Below, piece by piece: positions 17,331 through 25,076 of a stretch of 64,000 bases of DNA; the stretch's first letter is position 1, and each line of letters opens with the position of its first letter. The stretch is taken from positions 1,736,001 to 1,800,000 of the forward strand of contig NZ_JAUSUZ010000001.1 of NCBI RefSeq assembly GCF_030813715.1, written 5' to 3'. The translations under genes were made by a program, and so were the position numbers. Origin of the DNA: Catenuloplanes indicus. GTDB lineage: Bacteria > Actinomycetota > Actinomycetes > Mycobacteriales > Micromonosporaceae. The notes beneath the pieces were generated by a model. It was not told where the DNA came from. It saw nothing but the letters and a program-made list of their open reading frames with translations, and made no database searches.

Positions 17331-17886
17331 CCTGATTCTCCGTTCCGGGATGCAGGTAGACATTGCTGGTCACTTCGGCCAGGAACAGGTCCACCGCGGG
17401 ACCGTCCGCCAGGAAGCCGCGCGCGCCGAACAGGTCGAGCAGGCGCCGGCCGGTGGCGATCAGCCGTTGACTGATCAGCCAGTCCTTGGCCACGCCCGGC
17501 GGCCCCGGCATGAGGTACATCTGCTCGCACTCCCGGATCTCGGCGGCCGCGTCCGCGAGCGCTCCCTGGATCAGCTGCCGCGACAGCAGGCTCGTACCGT
17601 CGGCGGTGCGGCCGTCCAGGGTCGCCATCGCCTTGGTGACGGTGTCCCGCAGCAACGCCGTGTGCAGGCGCAGCAGGCCGAGCCGGAACTGCCCGGCGGC
17701 CGGCTCGGTGTCCTGGCCGGCGGTGGCCCAGGCAGCGCCGAACCTGGACAGGTCACCGTCGACGAGCGGCAGCGCCGCCGACGACGCGACGACGTGGCCG
17801 CCCGCGGAGGCGACCAGCCGCCCCGGTGCCGTGGCCTCGTGCAGGGCGTCGAGTGACGCCGGGTAGCCGATGGAGCTGTCCGCCAT
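17323..17886 (-). CDS. Short acyl-CoA dehydrogenase C-terminal-like protein
   Basis: A 187-aa, almost wholly helical protein. It corresponds to the C-terminal four-helix part of acyl-CoA dehydrogenases (FRLGLLRLHTALLRDTVTKAM, then LIQGALADAAAEIRECEQMY, ending GARGFLADGPAVDLFLAEV). The N-terminal and middle flavin domains are missing, and the catalytic Glu segment is not recognisable. It overlaps the full-length dehydrogenase by eight bases, so it may be that enzyme's partner subunit. It could also be an eroded paralogue, but the reading frame is clean and it sits inside a tight operon, which argues for function. The start ATG at 17886 has GAGGAGGC upstream. Confidence 0.65.
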   Translation of the reverse strand: MADSSIGYPASLDALHEATAPGRLVASAGGHVVASSAALPLVDGDLSRFGAAWATAGQDTEPAAGQFRLGLLRLHTALLRDTVTKAMATLDGRTADGTSLLSRQLIQGALADAAAEIRECEQMYLMPGPPGVAKDWLISQRLIATGRRLLDLFGARGFLADGPAVDLFLAEVTSNVYLHPGTENQDA

Positions 17887-17898
17887 GGGATGCCTCCT

Positions 17899-18714
17899 CT
17901 ATGGGTGGGAGTCGGCGCGCAGCAGGATCGCCTGGCTGCGGCCGGAGCGTGGGTCGGTGTCGCAGAGCACGACGGCGCGGTACTGCCCGGCCCAGAGCTC
18001 GTGCTGCCGGGCCAGTTCCAGCCAGACGCTGGTGCAGTACGAGCCTGCGGTGACCCGGAGCACCGGGCCGCGGCCGGCGAGCGCCCCGGGATTCGTCCAG
18101 GGACCGGCGACCACGAGCGTGCCGGCTGCCGGCATCGACGCGACGGCCCGGTCGAGCACGGTGCCCAGCGGCTCGTCCGCGAGGCCGGCGTACACGCTGT
18201 GGACGTGGAAACCGCCGGCCGCGCCGAACCGGAGCAGCACGCCCGAGTCGGCCAGCGGCGTGTCGTGCACCAGGGGTTCGTGGTAGGGCAGCGTGCCCTG
18301 TTCCAGCACCAGCAGGGCCATCGTGTCGCAGCGTCCGGACCGGGCGTACGCCGAGGCGATACGCAGCGCGGTGAACGGTGCGCACAGCCCCTGCTCGGAG
18401 ACCGCGAAGCAGCGCGAACCGCCGCCGAGCAGATGGTCGACGTGCGCCGCGACGGTCATGAACGGGTACCAGTCGGGCAGCGCGTAACTCACGATGATCA
18501 TGTCAGGCACCCGGGAAGGAAACGGTGTTCGGTCGAGCAGCAGCTCGGCGAGGTGGGTGAACGTGACGTTCGTTCCCTCGGCGAGCCGCTGCTCCCGAAC
18601 CTCGGCATCGAAGGGCGCGGCCAGGTCCCGGTGGTACACCAGCAAGCCCTCGTCGCGGTGATAGGGCCTGGCCTCGGCGGTGACCACGGCCGCGGCCTCG
18701 AGGGTCAGCGCCAT
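17899..18714 (-). CDS. Thiolase-fold (KAS-like) protein without catalytic Cys
   Basis: A 271-aa protein related to the thiolase/KAS III fold. The first half has PDMIIVSYALPDWYPF, then the nucleophile-elbow helix FAVSEQGLCAPFTALRIASA. Aligned with KAS III, the catalytic Cys position is Leu110, and a Cys sits one residue later (C111). The second half (LVVAGPWTNP, then TSVWLELARQHELWAGQYRA) is short, and I see no clear His/Asn pair. It is probably a non-catalytic partner, in the manner of a chain-length factor, perhaps of the KAS III-like protein at 21628. It ends one base before the ACP gene's stop region and shares its operon. The function is uncertain. Confidence 0.6.
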   Translation of the reverse strand: MALTLEAAAVVTAEARPYHRDEGLLVYHRDLAAPFDAEVREQRLAEGTNVTFTHLAELLLDRTPFPSRVPDMIIVSYALPDWYPFMTVAAHVDHLLGGGSRCFAVSEQGLCAPFTALRIASAYARSGRCDTMALLVLEQGTLPYHEPLVHDTPLADSGVLLRFGAAGGFHVHSVYAGLADEPLGTVLDRAVASMPAAGTLVVAGPWTNPGALAGRGPVLRVTAGSYCTSVWLELARQHELWAGQYRAVVLCDTDPRSGRSQAILLRADSHP

Positions 18715-18715
18715 G

Positions 18716-18973
18716 TCAGGCCGTCAGCGGAAGGCTGGCGCCGATCCAGTTCGCGAACGTGTGGACGGTCCGGAAGTCGTCCATGTCCAGCGCCTCCGGG
18801 TCGGCTTCGATGCCGAGCGCGTCCTCCAACGCCATCAGCAGGGTCAGCACCGAGGTCGAGTCGAGGTGCAGGTCCTCGAACAGGCGCGTCTCCTCGGTGA
18901 TCTGGATGTCGTCACGCTGCAGCACCTCGGCGAGCGCGTCCTGAATCGCGGCGAGAACACGGGTACGTTCCAT
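18716..18973 (-). CDS. Acyl carrier protein
   Basis: An 85-aa carrier protein with the typical four-helix pattern. Ser39 in the motif LHLDSTSVL is the attachment site for 4'-phosphopantetheine; the usual DSL is DST here. Acidic residues around helix II (MALEDALGIEADPEALDMDD) fit partner docking. It sits directly after the PLP decarboxylase and ATP-grasp genes, the arrangement of BtrI with BtrK and BtrJ. I infer it carries an amino acid, for example glutamate, that is decarboxylated while bound. AcpS at 15733 in the same operon would activate it. GGAACGTACCC precedes the ATG; ribosome access is likely through coupling with the gene three bases upstream. Confidence 0.88.
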   Translation of the reverse strand: MERTRVLAAIQDALAEVLQRDDIQITEETRLFEDLHLDSTSVLTLLMALEDALGIEADPEALDMDDFRTVHTFANWIGASLPLTA

Positions 18974-18976
18974 GGG

Positions 18977-20260
18977 TCAGCCCTTTCCTGTGTGGTGGTA
19001 CGACTGCGGTGCGAGTACGTGCCGGTCGATCAGGTCGGCGGCCGTGTCCCGGCGGCGTACCAGGTGCGGTGTGCCGTCCAGGACGAGGACCTCGGCCGGG
19101 TGTCCGTGGCTCAGGAACAGCACGGGCGAGGCGGATGGTCCGTACGCGCCGGATCGCTGCACGCCGATCAGGTCACCGGGCCGGATCTCCGGCAGCTTCA
19201 CCTTCGCGCCCACCACGTCGTTGGGGGTGCAGAGCGGGCCGGTGACCGTGTACTGCCGATCGGCCGGCGCGTCGTAGTGCGTCAGGGACCGGATCGGGAA
19301 GTTACGTTTGACGAAGCTTCCGATGCCGACCGCGGCCATGTGGTGGTTGGTGCCGCCGTCGGCCACCACGAACCACTCACCGCGGGACTGCTTCACGTAC
19401 TGGGCGCGGACGACGTAGGTGCCGCACCAGCCGGCCAGGTAACGGCCCAGTTCGGTGATGAGCCGGCAGTGCGGGTGGCGCCGGCGGAACCGGGCGACGA
19501 CGTCGTTGATGCCCGCCGTGGTGGCGGCCAGGTCCAGCGGACTCTCGTTGTCGAAGTAGGGCACCCCGAAGCCGCCACCGAAGTCCACCGTGGCCAGCGG
19601 GACGTCGAGCTCGGCACCGAGCCGCTCCGCGACGTCCAGGACGCCCTGGGTGTTACTGACGATGTCGGCGGCGTCCAGGATCCGCGTGCCCAGATAGGCG
19701 TGGAAGCCGATCACGCGCACCCGCCGCAGCTGTCGCAGCAGCGGCCCGGCGCCCAGCAGGATCTCCTCGTCGATGCCGAACTGGCGCGGCTTTCCGCCCA
19801 TCGCCAGCCGCGATCCCTTACTGCTGAAAGCCGGATTGACGCGCAGCAGGACCGGCATCCCGGACTCCGGGGCGATCGAGTCGAGGAGCTTCAGCTCGTC
19901 GAGGGACTCGCACACCACCGCGTGGATGCCGAGTTCGGCGCAGGCGTGCAGTTCGGCCACGGTCTTCCCGGGCCCGAGGAAGATGATGTCCGCCGGGTCG
20001 ACACCGATGCGTTGCGCCACCATCAGTTCGGCGAGCGACGAGACCTCCATGCCGGCTCCGAGCGAGCGCAGCACGCCGCAGACGCTCATGTTCGGGTTCG
20101 CCTTCGCCGAATAGAACACGTCGATGTGCGGATCGAGCAGGTCGCGCAGACCGGTGTAGGTGGAGCGCAGCACGTCGCCGTCGTAGACGTACAGCGGGGT
20201 CCCGTACCGCTGTGCCAGGTCGGAGACGGGAATGCCCTGCACGGTCAGTTCGTCGGTCAT
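18977..20260 (-). CDS. PLP-dependent decarboxylase, BtrK-like
   Basis: A 427-aa enzyme of the alanine racemase/diaminopimelate decarboxylase fold type III. The PLP lysine is K53 in FYSAKANPN. The phosphate-binding VDFGGGFGVPYF, the PRQFGIDE segment, ITELGRYLAG, and a C-terminal GPLCTPNDV with SGAYGPSASP are all present. The last features resemble BtrK of butirosin synthesis more than lysine-forming LysA, which has CESGD. BtrK decarboxylates glutamyl-ACP to 4-aminobutyryl-ACP. The adjoining ACP and ATP-grasp genes support a carrier-bound substrate here. The ATG at 20260 overlaps the ATP-grasp stop (ATGA). The actual amino acid is not established. Confidence 0.82.
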   Translation of the reverse strand: MTDELTVQGIPVSDLAQRYGTPLYVYDGDVLRSTYTGLRDLLDPHIDVFYSAKANPNMSVCGVLRSLGAGMEVSSLAELMVAQRIGVDPADIIFLGPGKTVAELHACAELGIHAVVCESLDELKLLDSIAPESGMPVLLRVNPAFSSKGSRLAMGGKPRQFGIDEEILLGAGPLLRQLRRVRVIGFHAYLGTRILDAADIVSNTQGVLDVAERLGAELDVPLATVDFGGGFGVPYFDNESPLDLAATTAGINDVVARFRRRHPHCRLITELGRYLAGWCGTYVVRAQYVKQSRGEWFVVADGGTNHHMAAVGIGSFVKRNFPIRSLTHYDAPADRQYTVTGPLCTPNDVVGAKVKLPEIRPGDLIGVQRSGAYGPSASPVLFLSHGHPAEVLVLDGTPHLVRRRDTAADLIDRHVLAPQSYHHTGKG

Positions 20261-21618
20261 CGGACCTCCAGTACCTGCGGGATGCGGCCGAGCGCCTGCC
20301 GGACCGCGCCGTCCAGTGCGTCCAGGCTCGGTCTGCCGGGGGCGAACAGCATGGCGTAGAGCCGGCCGTCGAACGGCTCGGCCGTGCTGGCGGACGGCGC
20401 CGCGGCGTTGAGCGTGCCGAAGCTGGTGACCACGATCCGGCCGCCGGTTCCGCGCTGCGCGCGGTCGAGGGCGGACTCGACCGCGTCGAACGGACAGGTC
20501 GCCCGCAGCCGCAGCGTGTAGTGGCGGGCGAGGCCGATCCCGTCGGGCGGCTGGTACCGTTCGACGACGCCGCCCTGGTAGGTGGACATGTTCAGCCGCG
20601 CATTGATCTCCAGGACGGGGTAGAGCTGCCCGTCGGTGTCGATGATCGCGTCGACGCCGGCGACGCCGGTGAACCCGTCCCGGTACAGCGCCGCACCCAC
20701 CGACTGCGCGGCATGCTCGATCTCCGCGCGGTGCGCGCCGGTCAGCGCGGCCGGCATCAGGTGACCCTTGTGTACGCCCGCCTCGGTCAGCGCCTGCTTG
20801 ACGAAGTCGAACCGCACGCCACCGTCGCGCGTCACGGTCAGTTGATAGTTGAGGTCGTGCCGGCGGGGCAGCCACTGCTCCACCACCACCTCGATCCGGT
20901 CGTCGCCGGTACGCTCCGCGCGCCGGCGCACCAGACGCATCAGTTGGCCGGCCCGCGCCGGGGTGTCCACCACGACGAGGCCACGTCCGGAGACCCCGTA
21001 GGCGTCCTTCACGACCAATGGCCGGCCGACGGCGTCCAGCGTGCCCAGCGCCTCGGCCAGCTCGTCGACGGTCTCGCAGCAGTGGCCGGGCACCTCACGC
21101 AGTCCCGCCCGCGCGGTCAGCCGGCGGCCGTACACCTTTCCGTTGACCCGTTCGGCCACATCCGCGCCGGCGCCGGCAAGGGACAGCCCGCAGCTGTCGG
21201 CGAGCTTCTGTTCGCCCACCGCGGCGCCCATCGGCAGCAGCCGGGCGCCCGGGCTCAGCCCGCGCAACGTCCGCAGCAGGTCCGGCGAGTCCAGCGCGTC
21301 CTCGGTGGTCGACCGGTCCGGGTGGGTCCGCTCCGGGCACAGCACGGCCGGCACGCGGAACCCCAGCCGGGTGAGGTAGTCCAGGTAGCCGGTGTCCAGC
21401 GGATGCTTGAGCAGCAGGTGGTCCGCCGGGCCGGCGAGCAGCACGCCCAGTTCCTCCATCCGCTGCACCACCGCGGGAGCCGAGGCCACCGCGACGCCCG
21501 GCAGTCCCACGTGGCCGGTGGCCCACTGCCGCTCGACCTCGAAGTTGCAGACGAACACCAGTGTTGTGTCCGCGGCACCGGTCACCGCTTCCTTGAGCTG
21601 GCTCAGATATCGGCTCAT
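20257..21618 (-). CDS. ATP-grasp ligase, BtrJ-like aminoacyl-ACP ligase candidate
   Basis: A 453-aa ATP-grasp enzyme. The nucleotide-binding part shows PLVVKDAYGVSGRGLVVV, the lid and metal site end in YPVLEINARLNMSTYQGG, and a preceding VAGVDAIIDTDG supplies acidic residues. N-terminal ~130 residues are a pre-ATP-grasp region (LVFVCNFEVERQWATG). In butirosin synthesis BtrJ attaches glutamate to the BtrI carrier protein with ATP. The same gene trio here suggests this protein loads an amino acid onto the ACP at 18716. It could instead form an amide between an amino acid and another acid. Gene order, overlaps and strand support a shared transcript with its neighbours. Confidence 0.78.
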   Translation of the reverse strand: MSRYLSQLKEAVTGAADTTLVFVCNFEVERQWATGHVGLPGVAVASAPAVVQRMEELGVLLAGPADHLLLKHPLDTGYLDYLTRLGFRVPAVLCPERTHPDRSTTEDALDSPDLLRTLRGLSPGARLLPMGAAVGEQKLADSCGLSLAGAGADVAERVNGKVYGRRLTARAGLREVPGHCCETVDELAEALGTLDAVGRPLVVKDAYGVSGRGLVVVDTPARAGQLMRLVRRRAERTGDDRIEVVVEQWLPRRHDLNYQLTVTRDGGVRFDFVKQALTEAGVHKGHLMPAALTGAHRAEIEHAAQSVGAALYRDGFTGVAGVDAIIDTDGQLYPVLEINARLNMSTYQGGVVERYQPPDGIGLARHYTLRLRATCPFDAVESALDRAQRGTGGRIVVTSFGTLNAAAPSASTAEPFDGRLYAMLFAPGRPSLDALDGAVRQALGRIPQVLEVR

Positions 21619-21627
21619 GCCTCTCCC

Positions 21628-22566
21628 TCAGTGCTCGATGACCATGGCCGCGTAGGTGGAGCCCAGGCCCACCGATGTCAGCAGGTACCGTCCGCCTTTG
21701 ATCAGCCGTCCGCCGTCCGCGAGCGCCGCCAGGTTGAGCAGCGGATCGGCGCACCAGCAGTGGCTGTACTCGGCGATGGTGTCCAGGAAGATCCGGTCCT
21801 GGCCGAGACCCAGTTCGGCGATGATCCGGGTCCAGAGCAGCCGGTTGACGTTGTGCGGCACGACCATGTCCAGGTCGGTCAGCCGCAGTCCGGCCCGTTC
21901 GACGGTCTCGATGATGACCGCCGTCAGGTCACGCGCGTAGCTGTCGTTGAAGTCGCGAAGCTGCACCGGCGTCAACCGGATGCCGTGCGCGAACCGGCCC
22001 TGGGTGCGTGCGACGTAGGAGCAGACGCGGTTGCTCGGGCCGTCGATCCCGACCAGGCAGGCCGCGGATCCCTCTCCCATGATCGTGGTCTCGGCGATGA
22101 ACCGGGTGACGGGCGTGAACGCCTTCTCGCCGGTGACCACCAGCGCCTGCGCGCCGGGCACGCCGTCGGCCCGCAGCAGCTCGCCGGCGATGTCGATGGC
22201 GGCCAGTCCGCTGGCGCAGTTCTGCTGGGTGACCGCGAACGCCTCGACACCGGTCAGGCCGAGCCGGGCTGCCACCTCCTCGGCCACGTTCAGGGTGGAC
22301 GGTGCGACGTCCGGGATGGTGTGCGCGAACAGCAGGTAGCGGATCGCCGACGGGTCGGGTGTCTGCCGCAACAGGTCGGCGGCGGGCGGGACGACCAGGT
22401 CGAGGACGGTGCTCTGCGGGTCCTGGCGCAGCCGGTCCAGTCCGTGGAACTTGCGGAACATGCGACCGGCGTACCGGCTCATGCCGAGTTCGGCGGCGAC
22501 CTCTTCGACCGGCACCGACCGCTCCGGTACGTAGGTCGCGATCCGGTTCAGCGTGGTCAGCGGCAC
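21628..22566 (-). CDS. KAS III-like protein with Cys-His-His triad
   Basis: A 312-aa ketoacyl-ACP synthase III-fold enzyme. The nucleophile is C117 in TQQNCASGLAAI and the first His is H238 in VPHNVNR. Where FabH has Asn in GNTSAAS, this protein reads YSHCWCADP, placing H269. That substitution occurs in acyltransferase-type relatives (ChlB3/CerJ group) that move an acyl chain without decarboxylative condensation, so an acyl-transfer role is plausible. The GTG at 22566 is preceded by GAGGAGA and overlaps the condensation gene by ten bases. It would join or relay the aminoacyl unit made by the next three gene products. Confidence 0.8.
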   Translation of the reverse strand: MPLTTLNRIATYVPERSVPVEEVAAELGMSRYAGRMFRKFHGLDRLRQDPQSTVLDLVVPPAADLLRQTPDPSAIRYLLFAHTIPDVAPSTLNVAEEVAARLGLTGVEAFAVTQQNCASGLAAIDIAGELLRADGVPGAQALVVTGEKAFTPVTRFIAETTIMGEGSAACLVGIDGPSNRVCSYVARTQGRFAHGIRLTPVQLRDFNDSYARDLTAVIIETVERAGLRLTDLDMVVPHNVNRLLWTRIIAELGLGQDRIFLDTIAEYSHCWCADPLLNLAALADGGRLIKGGRYLLTSVGLGSTYAAMVIEH

Positions 22567-24281
22567 GGCATCTCCTCGGGGCGACCGGCGGGCCGGTCGG
22601 CACGCCGCCCGGTGCCGGAGGCCAGCACCGGCAGGCTCCGCCAGGCGGCCGGGTCGTCCGGGTGGCCGGGCCGGGCGGCGTGCAGGTGGTAGAGGTGCGG
22701 CGCCATCGCGGTGTAGCGCCCGCGGAGCCGGGCCACCGCCGAGAGGTGAATGTCGAACAGGCTCGTCGTCGGGTCCGCGCACACCAGATGGGCGACGACC
22801 GAACCGTCCCGGACGTACGCCACGGCGTCGGTCACCCCGGGCACGTCCAGCAGCAGCCGGCGTACGGCGTCCGGGCGGATCCAGCAGGAGTCGATCAGGT
22901 GCCAGCCCGGTCCACGTACCGGCGCCGCGATGCCGCTGACCGCCGCCAGCTCGGCCGCCTCGACGTCGCGGTCGGCGGCGGCCATCAGCAGCCGCTCGAT
23001 GCCGCGGAGGAATCCCTCGATCTCGCACGACGGCAGCAACCCGGTGTCGGCCTGCAGCACCAGCGTGACCTGCTCGTCCAGCTCGTACACCTGAAGTTCG
23101 CACAGCACCGGCAGGTCCCGGGCGGTGATGAACGTGACCCGCGTCCGCGACGCCGCCTCCCGCATCTGTGCGAGGGTCGAGGTGCGTGGCTCGGCGCCGG
23201 GCATCCGGCGGTGGACGGAGATGTCGGTGAACACGCAGTCGCGATGGAACCGGGTGCCCCGCTCGTACTCCATCCGGCCCATCACCTCGTACAGGCGGGC
23301 GGTGTCGTACTGCCCGAACCGGTACGTGCTCATCAGGGACGCCCGGGAGTCCTGGATCACGCCGTCGAGCGCGGCTGCGATGTCGAGCCGCACGAACGCG
23401 TCCTGGGCGATCGTGCCGACGTAGTCCCGGGCACCCAGCCGGAACCGGTTGCCGGACACCGCGATCATCGCGCAGCTGTCATGACCCGTGCGATGGGCGA
23501 GCAACATCGCGTACGCGGCGAAGACGACCGTGGACCGGCTCGCACCGGTGCGCGCGGTCACGTGATCCAGTGCCAGCGCGGCCGCCGGCGAGTACAGCAC
23601 GGCCTGGCGTGGTCCGGACTCGCCGGCGGTGGCGGGCGCGATGGAGAGCATGCATTGCGGCGCCTTGCGCATCGCACGGTCCCAGGCGCGCAGTCCGGCC
23701 TCGGCGCGGCGCCGGCCCGCCGGCGAGGTCTCGTCGGCGGCCTGGTCGCGGGGCTGGCGTGCCTCCGGCAGGTGATGCTGCGGGTCCGCGAACATCGCTT
23801 CGAGCTGGTGAGCCAGGATCTCCCGGGTGGCGAAGTCGCCGGTCACGTGTGAGATCGCGAACTGCAGCCGCACCGGCCGGCCGGCGCCGGTGATCACGGC
23901 GAACCGCACACCGAACTCGGCCGACAGGTCGAACGGCCGTCCCCACCACCGCGGATCGATCTCGCTCTCGTCCGGATACACCTCGATGACGAGCTCACCG
24001 TCCGGGTGCACCCGCTGGATCCACTCGCCGGCCGCGTCGGTCGTGAACGTCGTACGCAGGCCCTCGTGCCGGACCAGCAACGTGCGAACGGCGTCGACGA
24101 TGCCGGGGAGCCGGACTCCCGCGGGGATCTCGACGGAACGGGTGAGCACGTCGGAACGTTCGGTGTGCTGGCGAACGATCCAGGCCAGCACGTTGCGCTG
24201 CCCCAGCGTCGCCGGCGCGGTCCCGGCCGACGCGCCGCCGAACCGCGCCGCCAGGTGCTGCGCGCTTCTCAGGTCCTGCAT
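22557..24281 (-). CDS. Free-standing NRPS condensation-domain protein
   Basis: A 574-aa protein with the chloramphenicol-acetyltransferase-like condensation fold. It opens with the C1-like LGQRNVLAWI, then LLVRHEGLRTTF, and has SHVTGDF (~167-173) in place of the canonical HHxxxDG. The second His and the Asp are kept; the first His is Ser and the Gly is Phe. RWWGRPFDLSAEFGVRFAVI precedes it, and STVVFAAYAMLLAHRTG belongs to the second lobe. No adenylation or carrier domain is fused. It is the first gene of the ten-gene operon (ATG with GGGAGGGCGG upstream), and probably forms an amide or ester with a carrier-bound acyl group from the operon. Confidence 0.75.
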   Translation of the reverse strand: MQDLRSAQHLAARFGGASAGTAPATLGQRNVLAWIVRQHTERSDVLTRSVEIPAGVRLPGIVDAVRTLLVRHEGLRTTFTTDAAGEWIQRVHPDGELVIEVYPDESEIDPRWWGRPFDLSAEFGVRFAVITGAGRPVRLQFAISHVTGDFATREILAHQLEAMFADPQHHLPEARQPRDQAADETSPAGRRRAEAGLRAWDRAMRKAPQCMLSIAPATAGESGPRQAVLYSPAAALALDHVTARTGASRSTVVFAAYAMLLAHRTGHDSCAMIAVSGNRFRLGARDYVGTIAQDAFVRLDIAAALDGVIQDSRASLMSTYRFGQYDTARLYEVMGRMEYERGTRFHRDCVFTDISVHRRMPGAEPRTSTLAQMREAASRTRVTFITARDLPVLCELQVYELDEQVTLVLQADTGLLPSCEIEGFLRGIERLLMAAADRDVEAAELAAVSGIAAPVRGPGWHLIDSCWIRPDAVRRLLLDVPGVTDAVAYVRDGSVVAHLVCADPTTSLFDIHLSAVARLRGRYTAMAPHLYHLHAARPGHPDDPAAWRSLPVLASGTGRRADRPAGRPEEMPCR

Positions 24282-24461
24282 CCGCCCTCCCGGCCTCGGC
24301 TGTGGTGACGCTGCGAACAGGACCAAACGGTAGGCAGCGCCGCAGGCCGGAACAGCGGGGGAATCCCTGACATGCGCCCGTTTCGGGGTGCCGATGTCTT
24401 TACGGCTGCGCACGCCGGTGCGCAGGATGTGCCGCATCTGTCGGTGACACGAGGGGCGGCC

Positions 24462-25076
24462 ATGCAAGCGATGACGGTGCGGCGCTACGGCTCACGAGGG
24501 GCCGGCCAGTTGACCGAGACGGTGGTGGATGTGCACGCCGAGGTGCATGCCGGGGTGGCCTGGGGCGCCGACCCTTACTTCTCCGCGGCGGCGTTCCGGC
24601 AACGGTGGCGGCTGGCGATCCGGCAGCCCGGTTTCGAGCTGCTCGTGGCCGAAGTGGACGGTACGGTGGCCGGACTGTTGTACGGCTGGCCGCTACCGTT
24701 CTTCACCCGCTGGTGGCAGCCGCTGGCCGGGCGGCTGCCCGCGGAGATGACCGTGGAGACCGGGCGGCGGTCGGTGTTCATCCAGGAGATCATGGTGCGT
24801 GCGCGGTGGCGACGCCGCGGGATCGGCCGGCGCCTGCACGACGGTTTCCTGCTCGGCCGGCCGGAACAGCGGGCGTTGCTGTGTGTGCTTCCGGAGAACC
24901 AGCCGGCACACGCCGCGTACCGGCGCTGGGGGTGGGGTGCGGTGGCGCGTGCCGCGACGGGCGCCGGTGAGCCGACGTTCGACTGGATGCTGCGCGAGCT
25001 GCCGGAGCCGCGGCCGGGCCCCCGGGATTTCCCCGATGCTTCCGGTCCGTCGCGCTACCTAGAGTCGGCGTCATGA
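24462..25076 (+). CDS. GNAT-family N-acetyltransferase
   Basis: A 204-aa GNAT-fold protein. The acetyl-CoA pyrophosphate loop is seen in IMVRARWRRRGIGRRLHDGF, and LLCVLPENQPAHAAYRRWGW is the usual C-terminal strand-helix. It starts at ATG 24462 behind GAGGGGCGG; an upstream ATG at 24372 would add 30 residues unlike the family. It diverges from the condensation-led operon and overlaps the ABC ATPase by four bases (ATGA), so it belongs with the exporter. It may acetylate the operon's amine product, either for synthesis or self-protection. The target is not known. Confidence 0.78.
   Translation: MQAMTVRRYGSRGAGQLTETVVDVHAEVHAGVAWGADPYFSAAAFRQRWRLAIRQPGFELLVAEVDGTVAGLLYGWPLPFFTRWWQPLAGRLPAEMTVETGRRSVFIQEIMVRARWRRRGIGRRLHDGFLLGRPEQRALLCVLPENQPAHAAYRRWGWGAVARAATGAGEPTFDWMLRELPEPRPGPRDFPDASGPSRYLESAS

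Noticed and set aside
18977-20260. Reading the decarboxylase as lysA (diaminopimelate decarboxylase)
   Set aside because: It has GPLCTP and a BtrK-like set of motifs instead of the CESGD signature, and it sits between an ATP-grasp and an ACP gene.
14503-24281. Calling the operon a butirosin-type aminoglycoside cluster
   Set aside because: Only the aminoacyl-ACP trio resembles Btr proteins. There is no 2-deoxy-scyllo-inosose synthase, aminotransferase or acyl-transfer BtrH/BtrG-like gene.
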